Source of the DNA: Chryseobacterium sp. W4I1
GTDB taxonomy: Bacteria; Bacteroidota; Bacteroidia; Flavobacteriales; Weeksellaceae
Assembly (NCBI RefSeq): GCF_030816115.1
Contig: NZ_JAUSXQ010000001.1
Location: 372,001 to 436,000, forward strand
Reading direction: 5' to 3'
DNA length: 64,000 nt
The notes below the pieces were generated by a model. It was not told the DNA's origin, ran no database searches, and worked only from the letters and a program-made list of their open reading frames with translations. The stretch's first letter is position 1; every line of letters begins with the position of its first letter. The translations under genes and the position numbers were made by a program. Below are positions 36,035-48,500 of this stretch, in pieces.

Positions 36035-37750
36035 ATGAAACTTAAAACAAAACTCACCTTAGGCGTAGGTCTTTTATTTTTACTGATCGTTCTCTTGTCA
36101 GTGATCGGATCGGTGTATATCAATAAGCTGAAATCCGACACTGAAAAGATTTTGACCGCCAATTATAACAGTCTGGAGTTTTCCAAGAATATGCTTCTGG
36201 CATTGGACAAAATAAGCATCGACAGTGCTGTTGCAGTAAATGATTTTCAGAAAAATAATAAGCTGCAGGAGAAAAATCTTACCGAATTTGGAGAAAAAGA
36301 AGCCACTCAAAGCCTGAACCTTCATTTCAACAGCTATCTGAAACAGCCTTCTCCAGAAAAGGAGAAGCTTATCCGTGAAGACCTGGCCAAGATCATGTCC
36401 CTGAATATGAAAGGTATTGAGAGGAAAAGTGATATTGCCATCATTACTGCTGAAAATGCGACTTTCTGGATTGTAAGTCTGGGAACCGTATGTTTCCTGA
36501 TCGCTTTTATTTTACTTTTTAACCTGCCGCAGACCATTGCGGAACCTATCAATCAGCTAACCTTCAGTATCAGGCAGATTGCCGCTAAAAATTACAATGA
36601 AAGAGTTCATTTTAAAGGCAGTGAAGAATTTAACAGCCTGGCGGATTCCTTTAATACCATGGCAGAAAAGCTTCAGGAATACGAAAGCAGCAGCCTTTCC
36701 AAACAATTGATGGATAAAAAAAGGATTGAAACGCTGGTGAATAATATGCATGATGCAGTGATCGGATTAGACGAAAATCACTTTATCTACATGATCAATG
36801 ATGAAGCTCTGAAGATCACCAGTCTTCATAAAGAAGAAATTATCGGCAAAACAGCTCATGAAGTAGCGGTTAATAACGATCTGATGCGTGAACTACTTAA
36901 AAATATTGATCATCCGGTAAAAGAGCCGATCAAGATTGTGTGTGATCATAAAGAAAATTATTTTGAACAGGATATTGTTCCTATTAATATTGTAAAAACC
37001 GGTGAAAAGGAAATGAAATATATTGGAAAGGTGATCCTTTTAAGGAATATTACGCCTTTCAAGGAGCTTGATTTTGCTAAAACCAATTTCATTGCTACCA
37101 TTTCCCATGAACTGAAAACCCCGATATCCGCTATAAAAATGGGCGTACAGCTGCTCGGAAACCAAAAATTTGGAGCGCTGAATGACCAGCAGAAAGAACT
37201 GCTAAAAAGTATCAATGATGATGGCCAAAGGCTATTGAATATCACCGGAGAACTGCTGAATCTCTCTCAGGTAGAAACCGGAAATATTAGCCTTACCGTG
37301 GAAAAATGTTCACCTAAAGAAGTGGTGCAGACTGCCGTTAAAAATGTTGAAAAATTGGCTGAACAGAAAAATATTCTGATCAATACCGAATATTTGATTG
37401 ACGACAATGATTTCATTACTGCCGATTTCGATAAAACAGTCTGGGTAATGAATAATTTCCTCACCAATGCGGTAAAGCATTCTTTCCAGGACGAAAATAT
37501 TAGTATTAGGATAGAAAAAACGGACTCAATGATTCAGTTCAGTATTGCCGATACGGGAAGCGGTATTGATGAAAAGTACCACCGCCAGATTTTTGACCGT
37601 TATTTCCAGGTGCCGGGAGAACAGCAGAACGGTACTGGGCTGGGTCTTGCCATCTCTAAGAATTTTATAGAAAAGCAAAACGGCGAAATAGGAGTGAAGA
37701 GTGCTCCCAATCAGGGAAGTACTTTTTATTTCAGGCTGCCGGTGGTTTAA
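36035..37750 (+). CDS. HAMP-PAS sensor histidine kinase of the kdp cluster
   Basis: The 571-aa kinase has helices at about 7-28 and 145-168 flanking a 115-aa periplasmic loop, a HAMP linker (EPINQLTFSIRQIAAKNYNE), a PAS domain (about 225-340), a dimerisation domain with His358 in ISHELKTPISA, and an ATPase domain with NNFLTNAVKHS, DTGSGI and GTGLGLAISK. It starts 5 bp after kdpD, so split KdpD and kinase probably work as a pair, signalling to the sigma-54 regulator at 26605. What it senses (turgor, K+ or envelope state) cannot be read from sequence. Confidence 0.9.
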   Translation: MKLKTKLTLGVGLLFLLIVLLSVIGSVYINKLKSDTEKILTANYNSLEFSKNMLLALDKISIDSAVAVNDFQKNNKLQEKNLTEFGEKEATQSLNLHFNSYLKQPSPEKEKLIREDLAKIMSLNMKGIERKSDIAIITAENATFWIVSLGTVCFLIAFILLFNLPQTIAEPINQLTFSIRQIAAKNYNERVHFKGSEEFNSLADSFNTMAEKLQEYESSSLSKQLMDKKRIETLVNNMHDAVIGLDENHFIYMINDEALKITSLHKEEIIGKTAHEVAVNNDLMRELLKNIDHPVKEPIKIVCDHKENYFEQDIVPINIVKTGEKEMKYIGKVILLRNITPFKELDFAKTNFIATISHELKTPISAIKMGVQLLGNQKFGALNDQQKELLKSINDDGQRLLNITGELLNLSQVETGNISLTVEKCSPKEVVQTAVKNVEKLAEQKNILINTEYLIDDNDFITADFDKTVWVMNNFLTNAVKHSFQDENISIRIEKTDSMIQFSIADTGSGIDEKYHRQIFDRYFQVPGEQQNGTGLGLAISKNFIEKQNGEIGVKSAPNQGSTFYFRLPVV

Positions 37751-37774
37751 ACAGGTTATAAACAAATCGAAAAA

Positions 37775-37936
37775 GTGAAAATCCTTACCGGAGAAGCTTA
37801 TATTGATTATTTCAAAGATAAATCACAGATCAGAATCATTCAGTCTAAAACTGCACAGGATAATTATATAATTATTGTTTTTAAAATAACAAAAAGGGCT
37901 GCGAAAAAATTTTCACAGCCCTGCAGATATAGATAA
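37775..37936 (+). CDS. Doubtful 53-codon frame after the kinase gene
   Basis: In frame after the kinase stop, an open frame from GTG 37775 reads VKILTGEAYIDYFKDK and on to VFKITK before running into the terminator hairpin. The first 38 codons look protein-like, but the stop lies inside the hairpin. It may be a gene remnant or chance. Confidence 0.2.
   Translation: MKILTGEAYIDYFKDKSQIRIIQSKTAQDNYIIIVFKITKRAAKKFSQPCRYR
37892..37921. terminator. Terminator between kinase and LRR genes
   Basis: AGGGCTGCGAAAA and TTTTCACAGCCCT (one mismatch) form a long stem with a 2-4 nt loop. It serves the plus-strand kdp signalling genes and the minus-strand LRR gene ending at 37947. Confidence 0.8.
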
Positions 37937-37946
37937 GATTATTAGT

Positions 37947-40415
37947 TTAAATTTTGATAAACTTCTGAACCATCGTTTTGTCTTTGGTAAACAGTTTAAT
38001 AATATAATTTCCTTTCGCCAGTTCAGAAACATTTATAGTATTACCTTTTACACTTGTCGTGATCAAAATTCTTCCTGCAGCATCATACACCTCGGCTTTC
38101 ACAATTTCATCATTGGATTTGATGTAAAGAACATCCTGTACCGGATTCGGGTAAATACTTACATTTTCTTTGCCTGTTTTGATTTCTGCTGTAGCCAATA
38201 CGCCACGAACAGTAGTGGTATAAGTATTTGTGATAATTGGTGCATTATAATCAAAATAGATGTTTGCGGTATTACTGAACACATCACCTATGGTCAAAGT
38301 AGATTTTGTTTTGATCTTGAAAGAAATATATCCGTCATTGTTGGCATCATCAAACGGAAGCTGTATATTTTCGAAAATAAATTCGACCTTGTTCGTTCCG
38401 GTCATTCTTGTTATAAAACTGTGGCTTCCACTTAATGGAATCAAGGTAGAAATGTCAAATTTCTCAGCATCTATCTCATCTTTTATAACAATATTCCTTG
38501 CATTGGCCGTACCGTTATTTTCAAACCGGATAAGGTAATGAATGTAATCTCCCACTTGGCCCTGTGCGATCATTGTGCCTTCAAGACAGGTTTTATCATT
38601 CGGGTCCAGAGAATTTATCACTGTTTGGTTCAGGGTAAAGATATTATCGGCTGGTGTATCATCAGGAGACCCATTGATCTGGGCAGTATAATGCAGAATA
38701 TCACCATCGTTTACAGGTGGGATATCGGTCGGAGTATTCAATTCAAACTTAGCTTTGATCTCTCTTGTTTCAAATGGAAGAAGGTTGGTGAAATTCCAGC
38801 TTAAAACGCCCGTTGATTGTGAAGAAGGAGATGTTGAAGCATTAATAAAATCCATTAAACTATCATTAAAATTAAATACAACTGTTCCGGACTGCATGGT
38901 TGTGCCCTTATTTTTGAAAACGATTTTATAATCTGAATTAAACCCTGGTACCGCAGAATTCAACGGAATGATTACCATTTCAAGATCAGGATGTGAACCA
39001 TTGCTTGATATACAGAAATTCCCGATTAAAGGGCTTGCCTGTGCCGGGAAATTGGCTGTTGAAGATGTTGGTGAAATACTGAAGTAGGCTGGGTTTTCAA
39101 GAACTGGCGTCAGAGTATGCAATCCAGCCGGTACCGGAATAGAGTAGTCCCCGGAGTGATCCCCAATAATACTTCCGGTAGTTCCGCCTCCGGCAATATT
39201 AAATTTCTGGAATGCTTTATTTAAATCTGCCGGATCGCAGCCGTTTCCATTAATATCAAATTTCGTATGGCCTTTGATAGTATAAAAAGTACCGCCAGGA
39301 GTGAATGAACAATAAGAATTCACCGTTACATTATTATATCCGTATGTCGCATTTTGGCTGATGATACTATTTATTTCTGAATCATCACAACAAATATAGC
39401 TTAAATTGGGGTTGTTTTGATAATTTCCAATCGTGAGTCTGCCGTTTTTTATGAACAGACTCTGTAAATTATTATTAGGAACATTGATTGAATTCAGGAT
39501 AGTATTATGGCTTATATCAAGAGAAGTAAGTTGGTTGTTATTCAGAAAAAGCGTCTGTAGTAAAGGAACAGCCGAGAGATCAATGGTGGTGAGCTGATTG
39601 TTGAACATTCTCAGATAATTTAAGATCGGACTTTGACTTAAATTGATGGTAGACAGATTATTGTAACTGGTTTCAAGTGATTTTAATTTAGGCGTATTCT
39701 GAAGATTGATCGATGTCAGCTGATTGCTTGAACATACCAGGTCTTCAAGTTTCGTTAAGTTACTGACATCGAGATTTGTAAGAGAGTTTCCGGAAATATT
39801 AAATCGATAGAGTTCTGATAGTGAACTTACATCAATATTGGATATTTCATTAAAACTACAGAGCAAAAATTTCATTGTTGTACTTCCTGAATAATTAATA
39901 GACTGAACTTTTCCTCCGGTACAGGTTAGGATATTCATTTTCGGAAGATTGGAAATATCAAGATTAACAATGTTGGCATTTGATACATTAATATTTTCCA
40001 GTAATGGACAGCCTGTAAAATTAGCCGCAGACATATTGGTGTTGTTTTCAAAGCTTACCAGTCTGATTTTCAGCATGCCGCTAATGTCAACAGACAGAAT
40101 GTTTGGGGAGTCTGATACATCCAGATATTCCAGATTGATAAATGATTTTACACCTTCTATGGAGGAAATCTGATAAGGGCTGGCATTTGAGCTGTAAATC
40201 TTAATGCTCCGGATATTGGCAGCTTCGGAAAGCTGTATTTCGCCATCATTATTGGTATCTATATTTACCCATTGTCCGGCAAGGTTCTGTGTAATTTCAT
40301 TGCTCGCATTTCCAGAAAGCAGATTAGTCTTAAAAACCGGATCCGGAATGTTGACAATCTGTGCTATGACAGATAAGTGTGCCAGAAATAGCACAAAAAA
40401 GTAGAGTTTTTTCAT
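37947..40415 (-). CDS. Secreted leucine-rich-repeat protein with T9SS sorting domain (paralog 1)
   Basis: The 822-aa protein is exported by Sec (signal ending LSVIAQ) and then probably by the type IX system. After the signal comes the EF-hand-like loop DTNNDGEIQLSE (about 52-63), then about 10 leucine-rich repeats of about 21 residues (NLTNLDVSNLTKLEDLVCS-type), then DUF11-like Ig domains with DPNDKTCLEG, NGTANARNIVIKD and YFDYNAPIITNTY, and a C-terminal type A sorting domain (IYPNPVQDVLYI; GNYIIKLFTKDKTMVQKFI). Probably a surface adhesin or binding protein. Paralog 2 lies immediately upstream. Confidence 0.85.
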   Translation of the reverse strand: MKKLYFFVLFLAHLSVIAQIVNIPDPVFKTNLLSGNASNEITQNLAGQWVNIDTNNDGEIQLSEAANIRSIKIYSSNASPYQISSIEGVKSFINLEYLDVSDSPNILSVDISGMLKIRLVSFENNTNMSAANFTGCPLLENINVSNANIVNLDISNLPKMNILTCTGGKVQSINYSGSTTMKFLLCSFNEISNIDVSSLSELYRFNISGNSLTNLDVSNLTKLEDLVCSSNQLTSINLQNTPKLKSLETSYNNLSTINLSQSPILNYLRMFNNQLTTIDLSAVPLLQTLFLNNNQLTSLDISHNTILNSINVPNNNLQSLFIKNGRLTIGNYQNNPNLSYICCDDSEINSIISQNATYGYNNVTVNSYCSFTPGGTFYTIKGHTKFDINGNGCDPADLNKAFQKFNIAGGGTTGSIIGDHSGDYSIPVPAGLHTLTPVLENPAYFSISPTSSTANFPAQASPLIGNFCISSNGSHPDLEMVIIPLNSAVPGFNSDYKIVFKNKGTTMQSGTVVFNFNDSLMDFINASTSPSSQSTGVLSWNFTNLLPFETREIKAKFELNTPTDIPPVNDGDILHYTAQINGSPDDTPADNIFTLNQTVINSLDPNDKTCLEGTMIAQGQVGDYIHYLIRFENNGTANARNIVIKDEIDAEKFDISTLIPLSGSHSFITRMTGTNKVEFIFENIQLPFDDANNDGYISFKIKTKSTLTIGDVFSNTANIYFDYNAPIITNTYTTTVRGVLATAEIKTGKENVSIYPNPVQDVLYIKSNDEIVKAEVYDAAGRILITTSVKGNTINVSELAKGNYIIKLFTKDKTMVQKFIKI

Positions 40416-40620
40416 AGTTACGTGATATTTGTTTTTATAAATATATAAAAAATTATATTACGAAAAATAATTACTTTTTAGTTTTTAATTAATTATATAA
40501 TGTTGTTTTTGTTGGTTTTTATTTAATTATATTCTTTGAATTAATTATTTGTGTTAATTTTATTTTAAATATTTTTCTTTGATTATTGAGTAAATAAAGG
40601 ATTTTGAGAGGGTGAATAGG

Positions 40621-40670
40621 AGCGGGCTTTAGCCCGCTTGATGATAAAGTCAATGTAATCGGCTTTAGCC
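40621..40670. repeat. REP-like palindromic repeat, copy 1
   Basis: AGCGGGCTTTAGCCCGCT (40621-40638), an 8+2+8 perfect palindrome, is followed exactly 40 bp on by GGCTTTAGCC (40661-40670). The same pair with the same 40-bp offset occurs at 57256-57305, with 25 identical bases around the first palindrome. The rest of the 40416-40774 gap is very A/T-rich with no gene seen. Confidence 0.7.
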
Positions 40671-40723
40671 AAAAACTACTCTTTCACGTGGAATGGTTTA
40701 CAAACAGATTGATTTCCTACAAA

Positions 40724-40750
40724 AAAAGCTGTGAGAATCTCACAGCTTTT
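40724..40750 (-). terminator. Terminator after LRR paralog 2
   Basis: AAAAGCTGTGA (40724-40734) with TCACAGCTTTT (40740-40750) makes an 11-bp stem just downstream of the minus-strand gene ending at 40775. On that strand it is followed by a T run. Confidence 0.82.
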
Positions 40751-40774
40751 AAAGTATAATAAGGTCAATTATTT

Positions 40775-43075
40775 TTATGCTTTAATAAATTTAAGCGTCA
40801 GTGTTTTGTTTTTTGTAGAAACTTTGATGATGTAATTTCCTTTCGCCAAATCAGAAACATTCACAGCATTGTTTTTTACTCCGGTCGTATTCAAGAGTCT
40901 TCCGGCTGCATCGTAAATTTCAGCTTTAATGATTTCATCCTTTGATTGGATATAAAGAATATCTTTTACAGGATTAGGATAAATATTGAAATCATTTTTA
41001 CTGGTATTCATTTCAGATGTTGCCAGTACGGTTTGTACTGAAGTGGTATACGTATTGGTGACGATCGGAGCATTATAGTCAAAATAAATTCTGGCTGTAT
41101 TGCTGAAGCTGTTTCCAGCTGCTAAAGTAGATTTCGTCTTTATTTTGAATGAAATATAGCCATCGTTGTTGGCATCATCAAAAGGAAGCTGAATGTTTTC
41201 AAAAATAAATTCTGCCGTATTGGTTCCCGAAATTTTGGTAACAAAGCTATGACTTCCGCTTAATGGAATCAACGTAGATAAATCAAATTTGGATGTATCA
41301 ATATCATCTTTTACAACAATATTTTTTGCATTGGCAGTACCGTTGTTTTCGAATCTGATCAGATAATGAACATAATCTCCAACCTGAGCCTGTGCAATGG
41401 ATACGCCTTCCAGACAGGTTTTATCATTCGGATCAAAAGAATTTACAACCGTTTGATTCAAGGTAAACGTGTTATCTGCAGGAGTTTCATCCACAACCCC
41501 GTTGATCTGGGTTGTGTAGTGAAGCACATCACCCATATTTAATGAAGGGTTCTGCGTTGATGTATTCAAAGTAAACTTAGCTTTGATTTCTCTCGATTCA
41601 AAAGGAAGAAGATTCGTGAAATTCCAGTTTAAAACTCCCGTAGATTGAGAATTGGGAACTGTAGTTGCACTTACAAAATTCATCAGGTCATCATTGAAAC
41701 TGAATACCACATTTCCTGACTGCGCTCCAGTTCCTTTATTTTTGAAAACAATTTTATAATCTGCATCAAACCCCGGAACAGCAATATCTGTCGGGATGAT
41801 TACAATCTCAAGATCCGGATGATTGCCATTGGCTGTCATACAGAAATTCTGTGTTAGCGGACTTGTTTGCGCAGGAAAATTAGCAGTTAAACTTGTTGGC
41901 GAGATATTAAAATAAGTCGGATTTTCAAGAACCGGGCTGATGGTATGGGCTCCGGCTTGTACTGGAATTGAGTAATTTCCTGAACTGTTAGCCGTTATAC
42001 TTCCTGAAATACTTCCGCTGGTAATATTGAATTTTTGGAATGCCTTGTTGAGATCATTCACATCACAACCATTACTGTTACTGTCAAATTTTGTGTTTCC
42101 TGAGATCGTATAAAAAGTTCCACCCGGAGTAAACGAACAGTATGAATTCACAACACATGAAGTGGTAGAAGTCAGTAAAGCATTGACGTTGGAAATTTCG
42201 GAATCATCTGCACAGATATATACAAGATTGGGTGTGCTTGAAAAAGTAGAATTATTATTTTGTGTAAAGTTATTGATGCCGTTTTTAATAAACAACGACT
42301 TAAGATTAGGATTCACGTCACAGCCAAAAGTTTTCAAATCTGTATTCTGGGATAAATCGATACTTATAAACTTGTTGTAAGTACAGTTCAGTGTTTCAAG
42401 TTTTGGAAAAGAACTGAAATTGAGTGTTATAAATTGATTACCTGCAATACTCAGAAATTTTAGATTAGGTGTCTGTCCTAAAGGCAGGGTTTGCAGCTTA
42501 TTGGACGTTAAAGCCAGGTTGCTGAGATTCGTATTATTATTTAAAGATAAATTAGCAAGTTGACACTGCGTCATATCCACTTCATATAAATTGGTCAGCC
42601 CCGATAGATCAATGGACGGTATATTGCTGAAAAAGATATCCAGATCATATAACTGGCTGCAACCCTGAAGATTTACGGATGATAAAACATAGCATCTGCT
42701 GAGATCAAGTTTATACAAGGCTGTACTATTACTCAGGTCGATAGTCTGTAATAAAGGGAAACTATCAATATAAAGGTCCGTAAGATTGGTGAAACTTTTT
42801 ATACCCGATATTGAAACTACATTATTAAAATTGGAGGAATAATTGGGCATATCATATAAATCAAAACGTAGTTTACTGATATTGGCAGCTTCAGATAATT
42901 GAATTTCGCCATCATGGTTGGTGTCAATAATCGTATTATTACCAATGAGGTCTTTGGCCAGATAAGGCATATTAGCGACCAGTAAGCTTTTAAAATTCGC
43001 ATCAGGAATATTCACAATCTGTGCCTGAAATAAAGAAAGGATCATTATACAAATGATGAAGTAGATTTTTTTCAT
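40775..43075 (-). CDS. Secreted leucine-rich-repeat protein with T9SS sorting domain (paralog 2)
   Basis: The 766-aa paralog of the protein at 37947-40415 has the same plan: signal peptide (LSLFQAQ), EF-hand-like loop DTNHDGEIQLSE, about 10 leucine-rich repeats, DUF11-like region, and type A sorting domain (IYPNPVKDILYIQSKDEI; GNYIIKVSTKNKTLTLKFI). The C-terminal 400 residues are very similar between the two, while the repeat region differs more, as expected if the repeats bind different ligands. Adjacent placement marks a tandem duplication. Each gene has its own terminator, so they are probably separate units. Confidence 0.85.
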   Translation of the reverse strand: MKKIYFIICIMILSLFQAQIVNIPDANFKSLLVANMPYLAKDLIGNNTIIDTNHDGEIQLSEAANISKLRFDLYDMPNYSSNFNNVVSISGIKSFTNLTDLYIDSFPLLQTIDLSNSTALYKLDLSRCYVLSSVNLQGCSQLYDLDIFFSNIPSIDLSGLTNLYEVDMTQCQLANLSLNNNTNLSNLALTSNKLQTLPLGQTPNLKFLSIAGNQFITLNFSSFPKLETLNCTYNKFISIDLSQNTDLKTFGCDVNPNLKSLFIKNGINNFTQNNNSTFSSTPNLVYICADDSEISNVNALLTSTTSCVVNSYCSFTPGGTFYTISGNTKFDSNSNGCDVNDLNKAFQKFNITSGSISGSITANSSGNYSIPVQAGAHTISPVLENPTYFNISPTSLTANFPAQTSPLTQNFCMTANGNHPDLEIVIIPTDIAVPGFDADYKIVFKNKGTGAQSGNVVFSFNDDLMNFVSATTVPNSQSTGVLNWNFTNLLPFESREIKAKFTLNTSTQNPSLNMGDVLHYTTQINGVVDETPADNTFTLNQTVVNSFDPNDKTCLEGVSIAQAQVGDYVHYLIRFENNGTANAKNIVVKDDIDTSKFDLSTLIPLSGSHSFVTKISGTNTAEFIFENIQLPFDDANNDGYISFKIKTKSTLAAGNSFSNTARIYFDYNAPIVTNTYTTSVQTVLATSEMNTSKNDFNIYPNPVKDILYIQSKDEIIKAEIYDAAGRLLNTTGVKNNAVNVSDLAKGNYIIKVSTKNKTLTLKFIKA

Positions 43076-43127
43076 GGATTAATCTTATTAGTTTATTATT
43101 CTTTTCTTAGTGAAAAAGAACAAAAAT

Positions 43128-43156
43128 AAACCATTGAAATCTAATCTCAATGGTTT
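43128..43156 (-). terminator. Terminator after ligA
   Basis: AAACCATTGA (43128-43137) and TCAATGGTTT (43147-43156) form a 10-bp stem downstream of the minus-strand ligA stop, followed on that strand by ATTTTTG. Confidence 0.8.
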
Positions 43157-43177
43157 AATTGTAATTTGTTAAAGATT

Positions 43178-45190
<2,013 letters not shown>

Positions 45191-45396
45191 CTATCTTTTG
45201 AGCAAAAATAGCTAAACTAATCTCACTAAAAAATAGCAGATTTAAATATTATACAAACATTAAATAGATGTAATATATATTAATCTGCTGATTATAAATG
45301 TTTTAAAACACTTGTTTAAATTAATTTAACATAACGTTATGATTTAATTGAGAATTTGTTAAAACTCCCTTAAACAGACGATCCGGAAAGTCAAAA

Positions 45397-45404
45397 TACC
45401 TTTG
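45397..45404 (+). promoter_or_regulatory. -7 box before the Oar-like receptor gene
   Basis: TACCTTTG fits TAnnTTTG, 98 bp before the ATG. The leader between them is long for this phylum. The 45185-45501 gap is otherwise A/T-rich with no gene seen. Confidence 0.5.
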
Positions 45405-45501
45405 CACATCTGATTTGAAGAAGCCTGTATCATCAAAATATCTGATCATATAAAAATCATGCAGGTTCCTGAAGATTATAAAAATTAAACAAAAGGAAGA
45501 A

Positions 45502-48500
45502 ATGAGAAAAGTAAAGATTGTACTAGGATTATTGTTTTTGGGATTTGGAACACTGGCTTATGCGCAGACCACGCAGGCTTCTATTGTAGGAAAAGTGACC
45601 GGGCTGGGCAGTGCTGCTCAGGAAAAAGTGAAAGTAACGATCGTGAACGAGTCTACAGGATTCAGGACGGAAACAGAGACTAACTCCAAGGGAGAATATA
45701 TCTTTAAAGAAATTCCTCTTGGCGGACCTTACACAATTATCGTGAATGAAGAGAAGAAAGAAGGCTATAATGTCAATTTCGGAGATCAGGTGACGGTCAA
45801 CATGAGCCTGGGAGGTGCAGAAAAGCAGATAGAAGAAGTAATTGTTACCGGAAACTTAAAAAACAAGATCGGAAACCTGGGTGCAGCTACTGCCATTTCA
45901 GCTAAAAATATCAGTATGCTGCCTGTGAACGGGCGAAATTTCACTAATCTTACGGAGCTGTCTCCGCTCAGTGGAAAGGGGGGAAACCTTTCTGGCCAGC
46001 TGGGATCTTCCACGAACTTTACCATCGATGGGATGACAGCAAAAAATCCTACTTCTGCAGGTTCTACCACCAGCCGAAGCGGTGCGCCATTTTCTATTTC
46101 AATAGAAGCCGTCCGTGAATTTAAAATAACCACCAACCAATACGATGTAACCTTAGGAAGAAGTGGTGGAGGAACGGTAAGTGCCGTTACCAAATCCGGA
46201 ACCAATAAATTTTCAGGAAGCGCATGGGAATATTTAAGAACAAACTGGCTTTCCAGCCCTTATGATATCAGGGGGAACAAAAGAGAAAATGATTTCTCTA
46301 CTTCTCAGTTTGGTTTTTCATTGGGAGGCCCCATTATTAAAAATAAATTACATTTCTTCGTAGCCTGGGATCACCAGCTGGATTCCAGACCGTTGATTAT
46401 CGCAGATATCAAATCTACGGATGATGAGAAAAGATTTAATACAACAACGCAGACACTGAATCAGTTCCTGGATATTGCAAGATCAAAATACGGGGTAGGA
46501 AATACACCACAGTTCGGAAGTTTTGATAAAGTAAGAAATTCAGATGCGGGATTTCTTCGTTTGGACTGGCAGATCAACGAAAAAAACTTATTAACTCTAA
46601 GAAATAATTTTACATACGATCTGAACAAAAACGGATTGGGGGATAATACCGCGATCAATTTTTTTGAATCTTTCGGGAATGATAAAAATCTTGATAACAG
46701 CTTACTCTTGACTTTAAGAACAAACGTTAAGCCGAATATCACGAATGAATTAAAAGCACAGTATTTATATACTTTCCAGGATAGCTACCAGAACAATGAG
46801 TTGGGGCATCCGGTTCCAAGAGCTGTTGTAGAAGGAGTTTCTTCAAGTGTTGGATCTACCAATATCCAGATTGGAGGACATCGTTTTGGCCAGGAGGGTT
46901 TCAGGAATAATGTAATCCAGATTGTAGATAATTTATACTACAACACAGATAAAATTAAATATACTTTTGGGGCAGATTTAATGTATACCAGATCAAAATC
47001 TATCTACGGAAGTGAGGTGAACGGAAGATTCCAGTTCCAGGGAATGACGAATTTTGCCAATCTTACGCCTTATAGATTCTACAGAGAAGTGCCTTTAATG
47101 GATGATCCGTCTGTAAAATCCAGTATCTGGAATGCAGGAATATATGGACAGATTCAGACCAAAATAGCAACAGGTCTTGATTTTATGGCAGGATTAAGAT
47201 TGGATTATGGTGGATATCCGAAAGCCGAATTTAATCAAAAGCTTTTTGACGAAATGGGAATCACTACAGATAACCAAATCAAATCCTTTGTTATTCAGCC
47301 GAGATTTCAGTTTGAATGGAATATCAACGAGAACAGTAAAGATTTCTTAAAATTTGGTGCAGGAATCTTCTCTTCTGATATCAATAATTATATGGTAATC
47401 AATAACCTTGTTTTTGATGGAAAACATTTGGCAACGGTAGATGTGAATCCCGCTACTGTTGGTCTGACTCCTGATTTTCCAGCATATAGAAACGACTACG
47501 GCACTGTTCCTACACTTTCACAGAATCAAATGCCTACCATCAATTATACAGGGAAAGATGCAAAAATTCCAATCGTTTATAAAGCCAATATCTCCTACAA
47601 TCACTTCTTTAATGAAAGATTCAGAGCCGGAATTGCGGGATATATGGCGTTGGGAAGAAACAATTACTTCTATTACGACAGAAACATGAAAGTCAACCCA
47701 GCTTTCACTTTAGCTAATGAAGGAGGAAGAGGTGTATATGTGCCTGCTGGTACCATTATCAATAATGATAATAAAAGTGTGAGTATTGACTGGAAAGAAG
47801 GAAGGATCAATAACAAATTTGGAAGAGTACTTGAGCTTGTAAGCGATGGTAAAGTCAACCAGTTTTCATTCGTGGTAGATACCAGCTACCGTTATTGGAA
47901 AGACGGAGAGATCACAGCAAGTTACACATGGTCTGATATTAAAGACAATACCTCATACAACGGCAACGTAGCGAATTCTGCCACACTTTCCACTCCGGTT
48001 CAGAGCGATCCAAGAGACCTGAGAATGAGCTATTCTGATAACCAGTTCAGGAATAAAATTGTGGTGTATGGTAACTCACCTACCATTGCTGGATTTACTT
48101 TGGGAGTACGATATTCAGGAATTGGAGGTACACGTTTCTCAGTTACGGCAGGTGGAAATGTCAACGGAGATTTCGTAGATTCAAATGACCTTGCGTATAT
48201 CTTCCCGGAAATCATTACCCAGCCGCTTCTTAATGATCCTGAAGTAGGACAGGCATTGAAAGATTATGTAGAAAAATATAACAATGCAATTGCAGAGCGT
48301 AACGGTGGTAAAAACGGTTTCTTCGGAGTATGGGACGTTCGTGTCGCCAAAAAAATCAAATTTGACAAAATTGGGGCCTTTGAGCTTTCAGTAGATATTT
48401 TCAACTTAGCCAACCTTCTGAATAAAGAATGGGGCGTGAATAAATCTTACGGAAATGTAGCATTGTACAAAGTGACAAAATTCAACCAGGAGACAAAACA

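Noticed and set aside
43121..43128. CAAAAATA as a minus-strand -7 box for LRR paralog 2
   Set aside because: It overlaps the T run of the ligA terminator and is better explained by it.
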